Part shown: in pieces, positions 25,614 through 34,900 of the stretch
Numbering within the stretch: the stretch's first letter is position 1
Layout: every line of letters begins with the position of its first letter
From: a candidate division KSB1 bacterium
Lineage (GTDB): Bacteria > Zhuqueibacterota > Zhuqueibacteria > Residuimicrobiales > Krinioviventaceae
DNA: 37,982 bases
Direction of reading: 5' to 3'
NCBI GenBank assembly: GCA_034505495.1
Contig: JAPDQV010000013.1
Location: forward strand, 1 to 37,982
Position numbers and translations under genes: made by a program
Notes under the pieces: generated by a model
Told to the model about the DNA's origin: nothing
The model's input: the letters and a program-made list of their open reading frames with translations, nothing else
Databases searched by the model: none

Positions 25614-26384
25614 TCAGATGATTCCCCGTTCTGCCTTTTCAATGAACTCTAAAATGTGAAGAACTTCGGGAATGAGCTCGACCTCTTCCCGAATGCGGGC
25701 CACTGCCTGGCTGACATTGAGGTTGGATCGATAGATCAGCCGATAAGCATGTTTGAGAGCGCGCATGGTCTCTTCAGGGAAACCGCGCCGCCGCAATCCG
25801 ACCGAATTCAGCCCGACGAACCGCAACGGTTCTTCTGAAGCGAGGATATACGGCGGAACGTCTTTGGTGACGCGGAAATGGCCGCCGACCATGACGTGTC
25901 GGCCGATGCGGCAGAATTGATGCACGCCGGTGAGCCCGCCGATGATCGCCCAGTCTTCGACCGTAACATGTCCCGCAAGCTGCACGGCATTGGCCAAGAT
26001 GACGTTGTCTCCGACGATGCAGTCATGGGCCACATGGGTATAAGCCATCAGGAGGCAGTTGGAACCGACGACGCTCTTGCCGCGCATCTGCGTACCGCGG
26101 TTGAGTGTGCAGAACTCGCGCACCGTCGTGTTGTTGCCGATCTCAAAGGTGGTCTTTTCGCCGCCGAATTTAAGATCCTGCGGCAACGTTGCAATGACGG
26201 CGCCGTGATGAATGCGGCAGCCGGAGCCGATGCGCGCGCCGTCGGCAATCAGCACCTGCGACGCAATCGTTGTGTTGTCGCCGATCTGTACATCGCCTTC
26301 AATAATGGTATACGGGCCGACGCTTACATTTTCGCCTAGTTCGGCTTTAGGGTTCACAATTGCCGTCGGATGGATGGACGTCAC
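25614..26384 (-). CDS. lpxA: UDP-N-acetylglucosamine acyltransferase
   Basis: A 256-residue cytoplasmic trimeric left-handed beta-helix enzyme that adds the 3-hydroxyacyl chain to UDP-GlcNAc, the first step of lipid A synthesis. Hexapeptide repeats run to about residue 190, followed by the helical C-terminal domain (GLRRRGFPEETMRALKHAYR). The catalytic base is His120 in HVAHDC. The residue matching E. coli Gly173, the acyl-length ruler, is Gly168 in MVGGHF, compatible with a long acyl chain, although neighbouring residues differ. The start is GTG with GAGG 6 bp ahead. It follows lpxC-fabZ by 23 bp. LpxB is not adjacent. Confidence 0.97.
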   Translation of the reverse strand: MTSIHPTAIVNPKAELGENVSVGPYTIIEGDVQIGDNTTIASQVLIADGARIGSGCRIHHGAVIATLPQDLKFGGEKTTFEIGNNTTVREFCTLNRGTQMRGKSVVGSNCLLMAYTHVAHDCIVGDNVILANAVQLAGHVTVEDWAIIGGLTGVHQFCRIGRHVMVGGHFRVTKDVPPYILASEEPLRFVGLNSVGLRRRGFPEETMRALKHAYRLIYRSNLNVSQAVARIREEVELIPEVLHILEFIEKAERGII

Positions 26385-26407
26385 TTCCGCCTCTTTAGTT
26401 TTAGGGA

Positions 26408-27808
26408 TTATTTCTGCTCTCGATCGACAATGGCGGCCATCAGCTCCGCTTCACACGCAAGTTGGTCGCCGACATAGGCGCGGCCGTACATTTTTGCCAT
26501 CGAGCGCCGCAAAGCCGAGAGTTCCACCTCGAAACGAAGCGTGTCGCCCGGCTTTACTGTTCGCCGAAACCGGACGTTGTCGATCCCCGAAAAAAGAACC
26601 AGCTTGGTGCTCGGATCCGTCTGCGCGTTCAAGAGAAGAATACCGCCGGTTTGCGCCATCGCCTCTATAATCAGCACGCCCGGCATGATCGGGTTGCCGG
26701 GAAAATGTCCTTGGAAAAACGGCTCATTGGCCGTCACGTTCTTGATGCCGATGACATGCTCTCCGGGGACCAGGTCGAGAATCTTGTCGACAAGAAGGAA
26801 GGGATAGCGATGCGGCAGGATCTTTTGGATGGCCTCGTTGTCCAGGAAAACGCCCTTCAGATCATCGACCTGATACTTTTTGCGGATCAGCTTTTTTTCG
26901 TACTCTTTGCGGATCAGCTTGACCAGCTCGGCATTGGCCTTGTGGCCTGAGCGCGCGGCGATCACATGCCCTTTGATCGGCACGCCCAGCAGAGCCAGGT
27001 CGCCGATCAGATCGAGCGCCTTGTGACGCACCGGCTCATTGTAGTAGCGCAGCTCCTTGCCGTTCAAAATACCGTTGTTGGAGAGCTTGACCTCCGAGTT
27101 GATGCCGAAAAGCGCGCGCAGCTCTTCCAACTCCTTTTCGCTCATCTCGCGATCGATGATGACCAAGGCGTTGTCGAGGTTGCCGCCTTGAATCAATCCC
27201 GCCCGCCACAGTTCTTCGACCTCATGCAGGAAACAAAACGTCCGCGCCGCTGCAAATTCGGTTGCAAACTCTTCATGCAGCGAATACATCGAGGTGTATT
27301 GAGTTCCAAGCGCGGGATTCTTGTAATCCACCATAAAGGTTATGCGGAATTCATCGGACGGAAAGACGACAATGTCGACGCCGCGCGAAGGATCAGAATA
27401 AGTAATGGTCTTGTCGATGATCAAATAGTCGCGCAGGGCTTCCTGCTCGACAATACCCGCCTTCAGCAGAACCTCGACAAAAGGCAGCGCGCTGCCGTCG
27501 CCGACCGGCGGCTCGTTGCCCTCGACTTCGCAGATGATGTTGTCGATTTCCAAACCGCTGATGGCGGCCAGGACATGCTCTACCGTATGAATGCGGACGT
27601 CGCCGATGCCGATGGTGGTTCCGCGCGAAATGTCTACAACATGATCCACATCCGCCTTGATGTCCGGCGAATCGGGGATGTCCGTTCTTCGGAAAATAAT
27701 GCCGGTGTTGACCGGCGCCGGCTTAAAAGTAATTTTAGTACGATTACCGGTATGAAGTCCTACCCCTTCGTAAGACGCTTCAGTTTTGATGGTCTGTTGG
27801 TTTTTCAG
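26408..27808 (-). CDS. lpxC-fabZ: Bifunctional UDP-3-O-acyl-GlcNAc deacetylase / 3-hydroxyacyl-ACP dehydratase
   Basis: A 466-residue fusion. Residues 1 to about 300 are LpxC, the committed zinc deacetylase of lipid A synthesis: Glu77 and His78 in HTVEHVLAA, His262 and Asp266 in [10 protein letters not shown], and His289 in SGHKAN. After a charged linker (about 300-316), residues 320-466 are FabZ, with His368 in [11 protein letters not shown] and Glu382 in IEAMAQTGG. The fusion is known from Bacteroidetes and relatives and links lipid A and fatty-acid flux. The start is read as CTG at 27808: a perfect AAGGAGG lies 5 bp upstream and the family N-terminus begins there. The only other option, GTG at 27871, has no ribosome site. 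It overlaps lpxD by 29 bp. Confidence 0.95.
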   Translation of the reverse strand: MKNQQTIKTEASYEGVGLHTGNRTKITFKPAPVNTGIIFRRTDIPDSPDIKADVDHVVDISRGTTIGIGDVRIHTVEHVLAAISGLEIDNIICEVEGNEPPVGDGSALPFVEVLLKAGIVEQEALRDYLIIDKTITYSDPSRGVDIVVFPSDEFRITFMVDYKNPALGTQYTSMYSLHEEFATEFAAARTFCFLHEVEELWRAGLIQGGNLDNALVIIDREMSEKELEELRALFGINSEVKLSNNGILNGKELRYYNEPVRHKALDLIGDLALLGVPIKGHVIAARSGHKANAELVKLIRKEYEKKLIRKKYQVDDLKGVFLDNEAIQKILPHRYPFLLVDKILDLVPGEHVIGIKNVTANEPFFQGHFPGNPIMPGVLIIEAMAQTGGILLLNAQTDPSTKLVLFSGIDNVRFRRTVKPGDTLRFEVELSALRRSMAKMYGRAYVGDQLACEAELMAAIVDREQK

Positions 27809-28871
27809 AGTCGCCTCCTTTTCCCAAATGCGATCGATAACTCGACAACTCGGATGCCAATTCTTCCACACGTTTCTGCAGATCGCGCACCTGCTTCAAT
27901 AGCTCCGGCAGCCGTGCCAAAGCGGCCTGCTCGCGACGTTCTTCCAGAAAAGGCCGCGCCGGCGTGCCGGTGACAAATTCTCCCCCGGCCACTGACTTGG
28001 TGATGCCTGCTTGCGCACCGATCTTGGCCTGATCGCCGATCTGAATATGGCCAGCAAACCCAGCCTGACCGCCGATAACGACATATCTGCCTATTTTGGT
28101 GCTGCCGGAAATACCTGTTTGAGCAGCTATAGCCGTATGCTCGCCGATCTCGACATTGTGCGCCACTTGAATGAGATTATCCAGCTTGGCGCCGCTGCGG
28201 ATGATCGTTTCGCCCAACGTCGCGCGGTCGATCGTCGTATTGGCGCCGATCTCCACATCATCCTCGACCACGACGATCCCCATTTGCGGCAGCTTGTGGT
28301 AGCGGCCGTCTTTGAAGGCAAAACCGAATCCGTCGGAGCCGATCACGGCACCCATATGTACAATGCAGCGACTGCCGATGCGGCACTCTTCGCGTATCGA
28401 TACATTGGCATAAAGCAGAGTGTCTGAGCCGATTTGCACATTGTCGCCGATGAAACAGAGAGGATAGATTACAGAGCCGTCTCCAATGCGGCAGTTTTTG
28501 CCGATCACGGTATATGCGCCTATGGAGACGTTTTTCCCCAATTGCGTGCCCTCGCCGATGACGGCAGTGGGATGAACTCCGGTCGCAACAGCCGGTTCGC
28601 GTTGATAGAATCGTCGCGCGCACACAAGAAATGCAAAATAAGGATCATCCGTGCGCAGCAGCGTTTTTGCGCAGGACGGAAAGTTACGGTCTACCAAAAC
28701 CGCCGAAGCGGCCGTTGACTCGATATATTTGGCATATTTGGGATTGGCGATGAACGTCAACGTCCCCGGCGTCGCTTCCTCTATTTTTGCCAACCCGGAG
28801 ATGAGGATGTCACGCTCACCTTCAATGGTCGCGCCGATCCACGAAGCGATCTCGGCCAAGCTGAAGGGCAT
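27780..28871 (-). CDS. lpxD: UDP-3-O-(3-hydroxyacyl)glucosamine N-acyltransferase
   Basis: A 363-residue cytoplasmic acyltransferase that adds the second hydroxyacyl chain in lipid A synthesis. The N-terminal uridine-binding domain (about 1-98) is followed by hexapeptide repeats of a left-handed beta-helix (about 99-300) and a helical C-terminus. The catalytic His238 is in [12 protein letters not shown] chose the ATG at 28871, which gives the family start ([13 protein letters not shown]). A TTG at 28889 lies 2 bp past the skp stop and adds six unsupported residues. The last 55-60 residues are charged, coiled-coil-like and longer than needed for the fold. The 3' end overlaps lpxC-fabZ and carries its ribosome site. 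Confidence 0.96.
   Translation of the reverse strand: MPFSLAEIASWIGATIEGERDILISGLAKIEEATPGTLTFIANPKYAKYIESTAASAVLVDRNFPSCAKTLLRTDDPYFAFLVCARRFYQREPAVATGVHPTAVIGEGTQLGKNVSIGAYTVIGKNCRIGDGSVIYPLCFIGDNVQIGSDTLLYANVSIREECRIGSRCIVHMGAVIGSDGFGFAFKDGRYHKLPQMGIVVVEDDVEIGANTTIDRATLGETIIRSGAKLDNLIQVAHNVEIGEHTAIAAQTGISGSTKIGRYVVIGGQAGFAGHIQIGDQAKIGAQAGITKSVAGGEFVTGTPARPFLEERREQAALARLPELLKQVRDLQKRVEELASELSSYRSHLGKGGDSEKPTDHQN
27814..27820 (-). promoter_or_regulatory. Ribosome binding site fixing a CTG start of lpxC-fabZ
   Basis: The minus strand reads AAGGAGG, then CGACT, then CTG AAA AAC. It lies inside the last codons of lpxD. The strength and 5-bp spacing single out the CTG codon, since no ATG, GTG or TTG lies in frame within a usable distance. 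Confidence 0.7.
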
Positions 28872-28893
28872 AGCAGACTCGAAGCTCAAATAC

Positions 28894-29448
28894 TCAGCGG
28901 CCGCGCGATGACTTGCCGGTTGAAGTCAGTCCTTTTTCCAATTCCTCGATGACCAGCTGTGTTAAATCCTGCTGGCTGGGGCTGGCGTAGACGATGTTCC
29001 CGGCCACAACATCGAAAATATAATCGAACCGCTCTTCTTCACCGATCTTTTTAATGGCGGCATTGATCTTGTCGTAAACAGGCTTCATGATCTCTTCCTG
29101 TTTGCGAAAGAACTCGCCGTTTTGCCCCCATTTCTCGTTTTGGAACTGCTGAATCTTTTGATAGAGCGCCTGAAGCTCGGCCTGTTTCTCTTTCTGCCGC
29201 TGTTCGCTCAGAAGCAGAGCCTGAGACTCCAGTTGCTGACCCAATTCCTGAAATTGGCTCTGCATTTCGCGCGCCTCGGCTTCCCATTGCCTGTTGATCT
29301 TGTCCAACTGCTCCTGCGCGTCCTGCGCTTCTTTATAAGTCGCAAGAATTTGCTGCGAATTGATATAGCCGATTTTTTGCGCAAAAGCCGGCATTGCAGC
29401 AGCAAAAACGGCGAGCAGGATGATGGCTGAAAAATGTAGAGATCTCAC
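28894..29448 (-). CDS. skp: Periplasmic chaperone Skp/OmpH
   Basis: A 184-residue periplasmic chaperone for outer-membrane proteins on their way to BamA. The signal sequence ends AMPAFAQ. KIGYINSQQILATYKEAQ is the usual start of the mature protein. A long Gln/Glu-rich coiled coil (about residues 40-110) forms the tentacles, and a C-terminal beta segment (FDYIFDVVAGNIVYA) closes the body. The GTG at 29448 is chosen because GGAGG lies 5-6 bp ahead; a longer frame beginning 17 codons upstream would put a poor sequence before the signal peptide. Upstream, CTTG-N20-TATTTTTG (29469-29500) resembles a Bacteroidetes promoter, but the resulting leader would be very short, so this is only a possibility. 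Confidence 0.93.
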   Translation of the reverse strand: MRSLHFSAIILLAVFAAAMPAFAQKIGYINSQQILATYKEAQDAQEQLDKINRQWEAEAREMQSQFQELGQQLESQALLLSEQRQKEKQAELQALYQKIQQFQNEKWGQNGEFFRKQEEIMKPVYDKINAAIKKIGEEERFDYIFDVVAGNIVYASPSQQDLTQLVIEELEKGLTSTGKSSRGR

Positions 29449-29554
29449 GTTTTCCTCCGTATTTTTTGCAAAAATAAGAATAATTGATTTTCTAAACAAG
29501 CACCGTTTCTACAAATTGGTTTGCGGTCTAGACATCTAAGAACTTTCGTCAACC

Positions 29555-31864
29555 TTAAAAACTTCTGCCGAAAACAAAATGCATCTTCCACTTGGGATCC
29601 GGGTTGCCGTAATAGTCGACGCGGTCAAAGCCGTATCCGTAATCAAATCCGATAATGCCGATCATCGGCATAAACACGCGCGCGCCGATGCCGACGGAAC
29701 GCCTTAAATCCAAGGGGTTGGTGTGCTGCATATCAAGCCAGCTGTTACCTGCCTCGGCGAACAAGAGCGCAAAAATCGTCGGATTCGGCGCGATGGGAAT
29801 GCGCAACTCGGCCGTATACTTTAGCAGAGTCTTGCCGCCGTCTTCGACCATGCGATAACCGGCCAGCGGATCTTCATAGCCGCGCAGAGGAGTCGATCGC
29901 GAAAGACCGTCGCCGCCGATAAAGAAATATTCCATATAGGGAATGCGGCCGTTCTTGCCCAACGTCTCCATGTAACCGGCCTGGAAGCTGGTGTAAAAAA
30001 CCAGTTTCCAGAACGATGGCGTGAACCAGTCGAGGCGAAAGATCCATTTGTGATAGCCGACATTGCCGCCGAGAAAACCGCCCGCCAATTCGGTTGTCAA
30101 CGAAACATCAGAACCTGACGTCGGGAATTCGGGACGATCCAGGCTGTTGCGCGAGAAAATCTGCGTTATGCTGCTGCTGATCAGCGGCCACTGTTCGTTA
30201 ATGATATTGTTCGGGTTTGCTTCGATGATGTATTGATTAAAGTCGCTCAGCTCGGTTTTGTCGATGCGATAGATCCAATCGCCGCGAAAGAAATCGTCCG
30301 GCCACTGCAGGCGCCGCCCAAGCCGCAACGAGGCGCCGGTGCTGACCTGCTTGTAGCCGATGTAATAGGCGTCGCGTTTGGTATCGTAGAAACTAAAACC
30401 GGCCAAGGTTGGCGTATCTAAAAGCCACGGCTCGGTAAAGCTTACGCTGAAAGAACGGTAGTAGCGGCCGAACATCCAGTCGAAGCTCAGCCTCTGACCG
30501 TTGCCGAAGAGATTGGCCATGGCCACGCCCACGCTGCCGATCAGGCGATCGCGTTCGCTCCAACCGGCCGACATGTTTGCCGTGTCCGTCGATTTTTCCT
30601 CGACTTTAAATTCCAAGTTGACTTTTTCTTCATCGATCGGTTGGACGCCGGGCTCGACGTTGGAAAAATAATTCAACATCCAAACATCGCGCTGGCTTCG
30701 CTCCAAAAGCGACTTGTTGAAGGTCTGCCCCGGGAAGATCTGCAGCTCTCGGCGGATGACCTTTTCTTTGGTTTTTGTGTTGCCGGTAATATTGATTTCG
30801 TTGATTTTGGCTTGTTTGCCCTCATTGACCAAAAACCGTATATTCAATCGCAGCGGATCGTCCGGCGAAGGCTCTTCTTTGGGCGTGATGCTGGCAAAAA
30901 TATAGCCCAAATCGTAGTACATGCCGCCGACGTGTTGAAAAACGGATTCATCCAATGCCTTTTTACTGTAACGGTCCCCCGGCGAAAAGCGAAGGTTGGC
31001 CGTCAACTCTTCAGCGGTAAAGACCTTATTGCCGACCCATTCCACATTGCCGAAGGTGTAAAGCGGACCTTCATCCAACCAAACGGCAATGGTCATCTTG
31101 TCGCGGGCGTCATTATAATAAAGACTGTCCTTTACGATCGAGACGTCCCGATAGCCGTGATTGCGATAAAAATCGAGCAGCTTGCCCAAATCTTCTTCGT
31201 ACTTGGCTTTATCGAAATCGGCACTGCGCCACCAGCGGTCTTCTTTGGTGTCTTTCAACTGCTTGCGAAGCTTGGAATCCGAAAAAGCTTTATTGCCGTA
31301 AAACTCGATCCGATCGATCTGGACTTTTTTCCCTTCGTCAAAAACAAACCGCACGATCGCTCGATTCGGATTCGTCTCAGAGGGTTTGGTAATAATACGG
31401 ACATCCGCCAATAAATACCCTTTTTCTTTGTATTTCTTGAGCAATTTGGCTTTGGCGCGGCTAAGGGCACTCTGCGATACGATTTGTCCGGGATAAAAAT
31501 TCAAAACCTCGTCGATATCTTCTTTTTTCAGCTTTTTATTGCCGGCAAGTTCGATCTTTTCCAAGCGCGGATATTCTTTGACTTGAATGGTGAGAAAATA
31601 TCCGTCGCCGACCTGTCGATCGATATAGAGCTGAATATCGGAAAATAAATTGAGCCGCCAAAGTTTACGGATTGCTTCCTGAACCCCTTCCGCACCGATT
31701 TCCGCTCCCGGCGTGATTCCGGACTGCATGCGGATGATGTCGGCGTCAGTCGTGGTATTGCCCGTGACCGAAACGCCGAGCACTTTGATCTTTCGACCTT
31801 GAGCAAAAATCGGGACTGTCAGCAGCAGAAAAAAACACACAGCCCATCGACTCTGTCGACCCAT
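29555..31864 (-). CDS. bamA: Outer-membrane protein assembly factor BamA
   Basis: A 769-residue Omp85 protein that folds beta-barrels into the outer membrane. The signal sequence ends PIFAQG (about 22). Five POTRA domains span about 25-425, each with the usual V.G....T..I pattern (for example ITGNTKTKEKVIRRELQIFPG). The C-terminal 16-stranded barrel follows, with the loop-6 motif LRGYED at 660-665 and the C-terminal beta signal ending in Phe (HFVFGRSF). Length is normal. The ATG has AGAGG close ahead. A candidate promoter lies in the 68-bp gap before it. Neighbours tamB and skp act in the same process; no BamD-type gene is in the window. Confidence 0.97.
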   Translation of the reverse strand: MGRQSRWAVCFFLLLTVPIFAQGRKIKVLGVSVTGNTTTDADIIRMQSGITPGAEIGAEGVQEAIRKLWRLNLFSDIQLYIDRQVGDGYFLTIQVKEYPRLEKIELAGNKKLKKEDIDEVLNFYPGQIVSQSALSRAKAKLLKKYKEKGYLLADVRIITKPSETNPNRAIVRFVFDEGKKVQIDRIEFYGNKAFSDSKLRKQLKDTKEDRWWRSADFDKAKYEEDLGKLLDFYRNHGYRDVSIVKDSLYYNDARDKMTIAVWLDEGPLYTFGNVEWVGNKVFTAEELTANLRFSPGDRYSKKALDESVFQHVGGMYYDLGYIFASITPKEEPSPDDPLRLNIRFLVNEGKQAKINEINITGNTKTKEKVIRRELQIFPGQTFNKSLLERSQRDVWMLNYFSNVEPGVQPIDEEKVNLEFKVEEKSTDTANMSAGWSERDRLIGSVGVAMANLFGNGQRLSFDWMFGRYYRSFSVSFTEPWLLDTPTLAGFSFYDTKRDAYYIGYKQVSTGASLRLGRRLQWPDDFFRGDWIYRIDKTELSDFNQYIIEANPNNIINEQWPLISSSITQIFSRNSLDRPEFPTSGSDVSLTTELAGGFLGGNVGYHKWIFRLDWFTPSFWKLVFYTSFQAGYMETLGKNGRIPYMEYFFIGGDGLSRSTPLRGYEDPLAGYRMVEDGGKTLLKYTAELRIPIAPNPTIFALLFAEAGNSWLDMQHTNPLDLRRSVGIGARVFMPMIGIIGFDYGYGFDRVDYYGNPDPKWKMHFVFGRSF

Positions 31865-31891
31865 ACACCTCTCGATTGTTTGACAAAATTC

Positions 31892-31919
31892 AATTTAAAA
31901 AAAAATAGCCGGATGTCAA
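31892..31919 (-). promoter_or_regulatory. Candidate sigma-70-like promoter for bamA
   Basis: On the minus strand TTGACA (31914-31919) is followed after 16 bp by TAAATT (31892-31897), about 28 bp before the bamA ATG. The -35 box is perfect and the -10 matches in four of six positions. A seven-base inverted repeat (TTTGACA at 31879-31885 and TGTCAAA at 31914-31920, plus-strand reading) surrounds it and might be an operator. Confidence 0.4.
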
Positions 31920-31932
31920 AACGATTTGTCTT

Positions 31933-34900
31933 TTAAAAAGGAAACCAATGGCGAAAAACGATTCGCTTGTCGTCGCGGTTGTAGTTCATCAAACTATCGT
32001 AATCATATTCCAGTTCCACAAGAAGCTGAGGATGAATCTGAAAGTCCAATCCGACGGTATGATGAAAGCCCACTTCTTTACTCTTGTATCTGTAGCTCAC
32101 GCCGGATTCGAGTTGACCGGTGTACTGCAGAAAGAGCCTGTCGGTCAAGTATTTCCCAACGATAATGCGGGTACTCTGCAGAAGGGCAAGCCGCCGATTG
32201 AGTTCCAAGTTGTTGTTCAAATTGAATTGCAGGAGATTACGAGTCAATGGAGAACTGAAACGCACGTAATCGAGTCCCAGCATATTCGACAACTCGCGTT
32301 CCAACGGCCGAAACAGAGGGCGCAGGAAAAAAGTGTCTGCACCCTTTCCCAGGGTTTCGACGGCGTCTCTGCGCAGGTTTCCGCCGCCGTAGCCGAGAGC
32401 GGAGAGCACCTGAGCTTCATTGCTGCCCAGCATCGGATTATCACTGGAAAGCTTGAAACGGATGCGGTCGATGCGGGCGCGTCCTTCCTCCTGCCTCACG
32501 ATATCCTCGACCGACTTTTTATTCATGGTATTGTCGACTGTCTGCATGGAAAGAAAGATGTTCGAAGAAAGGCCGAGTGAATCTGTGATTGTGGTACGCG
32601 CCTGACCGTAAACGACCGGAATGAGGCTGCTTCGATCAAAGTCTACGCCCGCCTGCTCAAGGCGAAAGTTCATGTCCAAATACTCCAAGAAGCCCTTTGT
32701 AGAGCGTAGACTGCCTTTTATGCGAAAAGTTTCATCGGCAATGCGGCCGGTAAATTCAAGCCCTCCGACACGATCATCGAGTTTGAGATTGACATAGACC
32801 TCATCAATGGCCGCCGGAAAGCTGCGCGCAAACCGAACGTTCTTTTGCGGTACGACTGCCAGATCCCAAATGAGGTTATCAAGAAAATGCTGAACTTTCT
32901 CCGATGGTTTATTACCGCTTTCATAAAACGGATACATAATTTCCGCTTCCGAAAGCAGGATCGTCCCGCGCAGAGTCACCCCCTCTTCCGTCCGTGCAAA
33001 ATAAAACTTTTCGCCGTTTTCACGCCCCGATAACTGCAAAAGACCGAATTTCTGCGGCTCCATCAAACCGACGAAATTCAGGGGCACGCCGTTTCCAGGC
33101 GTCTCGAGCACCAAAACACCGAGATTGAACAATCCGTCGCCGAAAGAGAAATCCGCCAGGGGACGACTGCATGGCAGGAACTGCGCCGCCTCGCTGTAAA
33201 TTCGAAACGGCTCACCGCCCATCAAGCCGGACAAGTTGTATAGCTTGAAAATGCCTGTCTCCGGCTCGTATCTTAATTTCGCCTCCACCTTTTTGACGGG
33301 CGGCACCACCGAGCCGAACTCCAGCGAGGCATTTGTCAGGCTCAATTCGGCATGTCGAATTCTCGGGTTCGCCGGTGTTCCGCGCAACAACACCGAAAAG
33401 CTGCCGTCGCCATAGGGTTTCTTGAAAAACTTGTCCATATCCGACAGTACAGCAAGCAGGTTCCCGGAGCCGCTTATATTGAAAGCCAGGCTGTCGTTTT
33501 TAGCGAACGGCCAATATCCGGAGGCGGTTATCTGATAAACATCCTGCCGTAATAGACGAATCGAATCGAATCGGACGCGCTTGTTATCGCCGTCCTCATT
33601 CTTGAGATGAATTTCCAGCTCGTCGAACGGCGATTTCCATACTCGTCCGTCCTTTAAGGCAATGATACCCTGGATTTTCGGACTCGTCAGTTTTCCCCTG
33701 ACGCTCAGATCGACCAGCGTCTGACCGGCTATTATCGTATCACGATTGACCAGCCGGTGCACGTTTTCGGCACGGAATCCGGCGCCCTTTATCGACAGGT
33801 CGACCTGTTCCATGCTTCGATCGTAATAACCCTGCGCCATTAACAGGGTCGTCGATTCCGCATTGAACAGCAATCGATATAGTTGAATTTTATCTTGATC
33901 GGCTTTCAGATCGGCGATCATTTGATAAGGTCCAAGCCCGGATATCGTTAGCTCATCTATAGAAAGATTTCCTTGAAAATTGGGTAGATTGGCCGGGCCC
34001 TCCAACTGAAGTTGAGCAGTGACGTAGCCCCGCAGGAGGTCGGAGCCCAAAAGCGCACCCAAATCGAGCGCACGAGAATTCATCTTGCCCTTGAGGGATC
34101 TTTTTCGCAGGTTAAGGTCTAAACCGGCCGAAAATATGTTGTCGAACTTGAACTCTTCCAAAACAAGGCGTTCTTCGTTTCGAACGAGGCGAAAAGTCCC
34201 GATGTATGGAAACCTTGCAGGAAAAAGACGACAGACGCCTTTGAGAACGGTGGCTTTGTTTCGGACGCCGGCGTCGGCTTCGATCGCCAGAACGACTTCC
34301 TCATCCTGTTCGCCTTCGGATCTTTGCACAAACGTCTTACCCCGCCATGCAGACGGTATGCCTTCGACGGCAAGCGAAATCGAAAGACCTGAAACCATTT
34401 CCTGAAACGGCGTGCTTAACTTTACAAATTGGAAAAGTTGCTGGAGCGCATCGATCTGAACTTTAAAAGTTGGTTCCTGTCCGCCGAATTGAATTTCGGC
34501 AACTATATTCAAAGGTTGCGTAGTTTCGGTGTTCCGAAAATTGAGAACAGATCCCCGATAGGTGAAGCGGAACGGCAGCTCGGCGGAATGCCCAAAGTTG
34601 ACCGACGGAAAAAGCGAATAGACGCCGCTGAAGACAGGATCAGACAGTGTGCCGGAAATCAGGGCTTCTCCCTTGCCGCTGACGTTAACGACCTGTCCGC
34701 CGATTGAGGCGTGAAGCAGCTTATCCCCCTTCATCGCCGCGGCGCCGGTAATCGCCCAATCACTGCCGTCACGAATTAGTCGGCCGTTCGCCTTTAGATG
34801 ATGGCCGAACAGGCTTGCTTCCAGATGAGAAAAGGTGACGGCGGACCGCTGATACCGAAAAAAAGCCGAAAGATTCGTGATTTCATTTTTTCCCAGTTGC

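Noticed and set aside
26966..27973. 335-codon open frame on the plus strand opposite lpxC
   Set aside because: It is antisense to a well-supported enzyme gene and shows no recognisable domain; long antisense frames arise from the codon bias of the real gene.
30641..31414. 257-codon plus-strand frame opposite bamA
   Set aside because: Shadow of bamA; hydrophobic composition mirrors the complementary codons.
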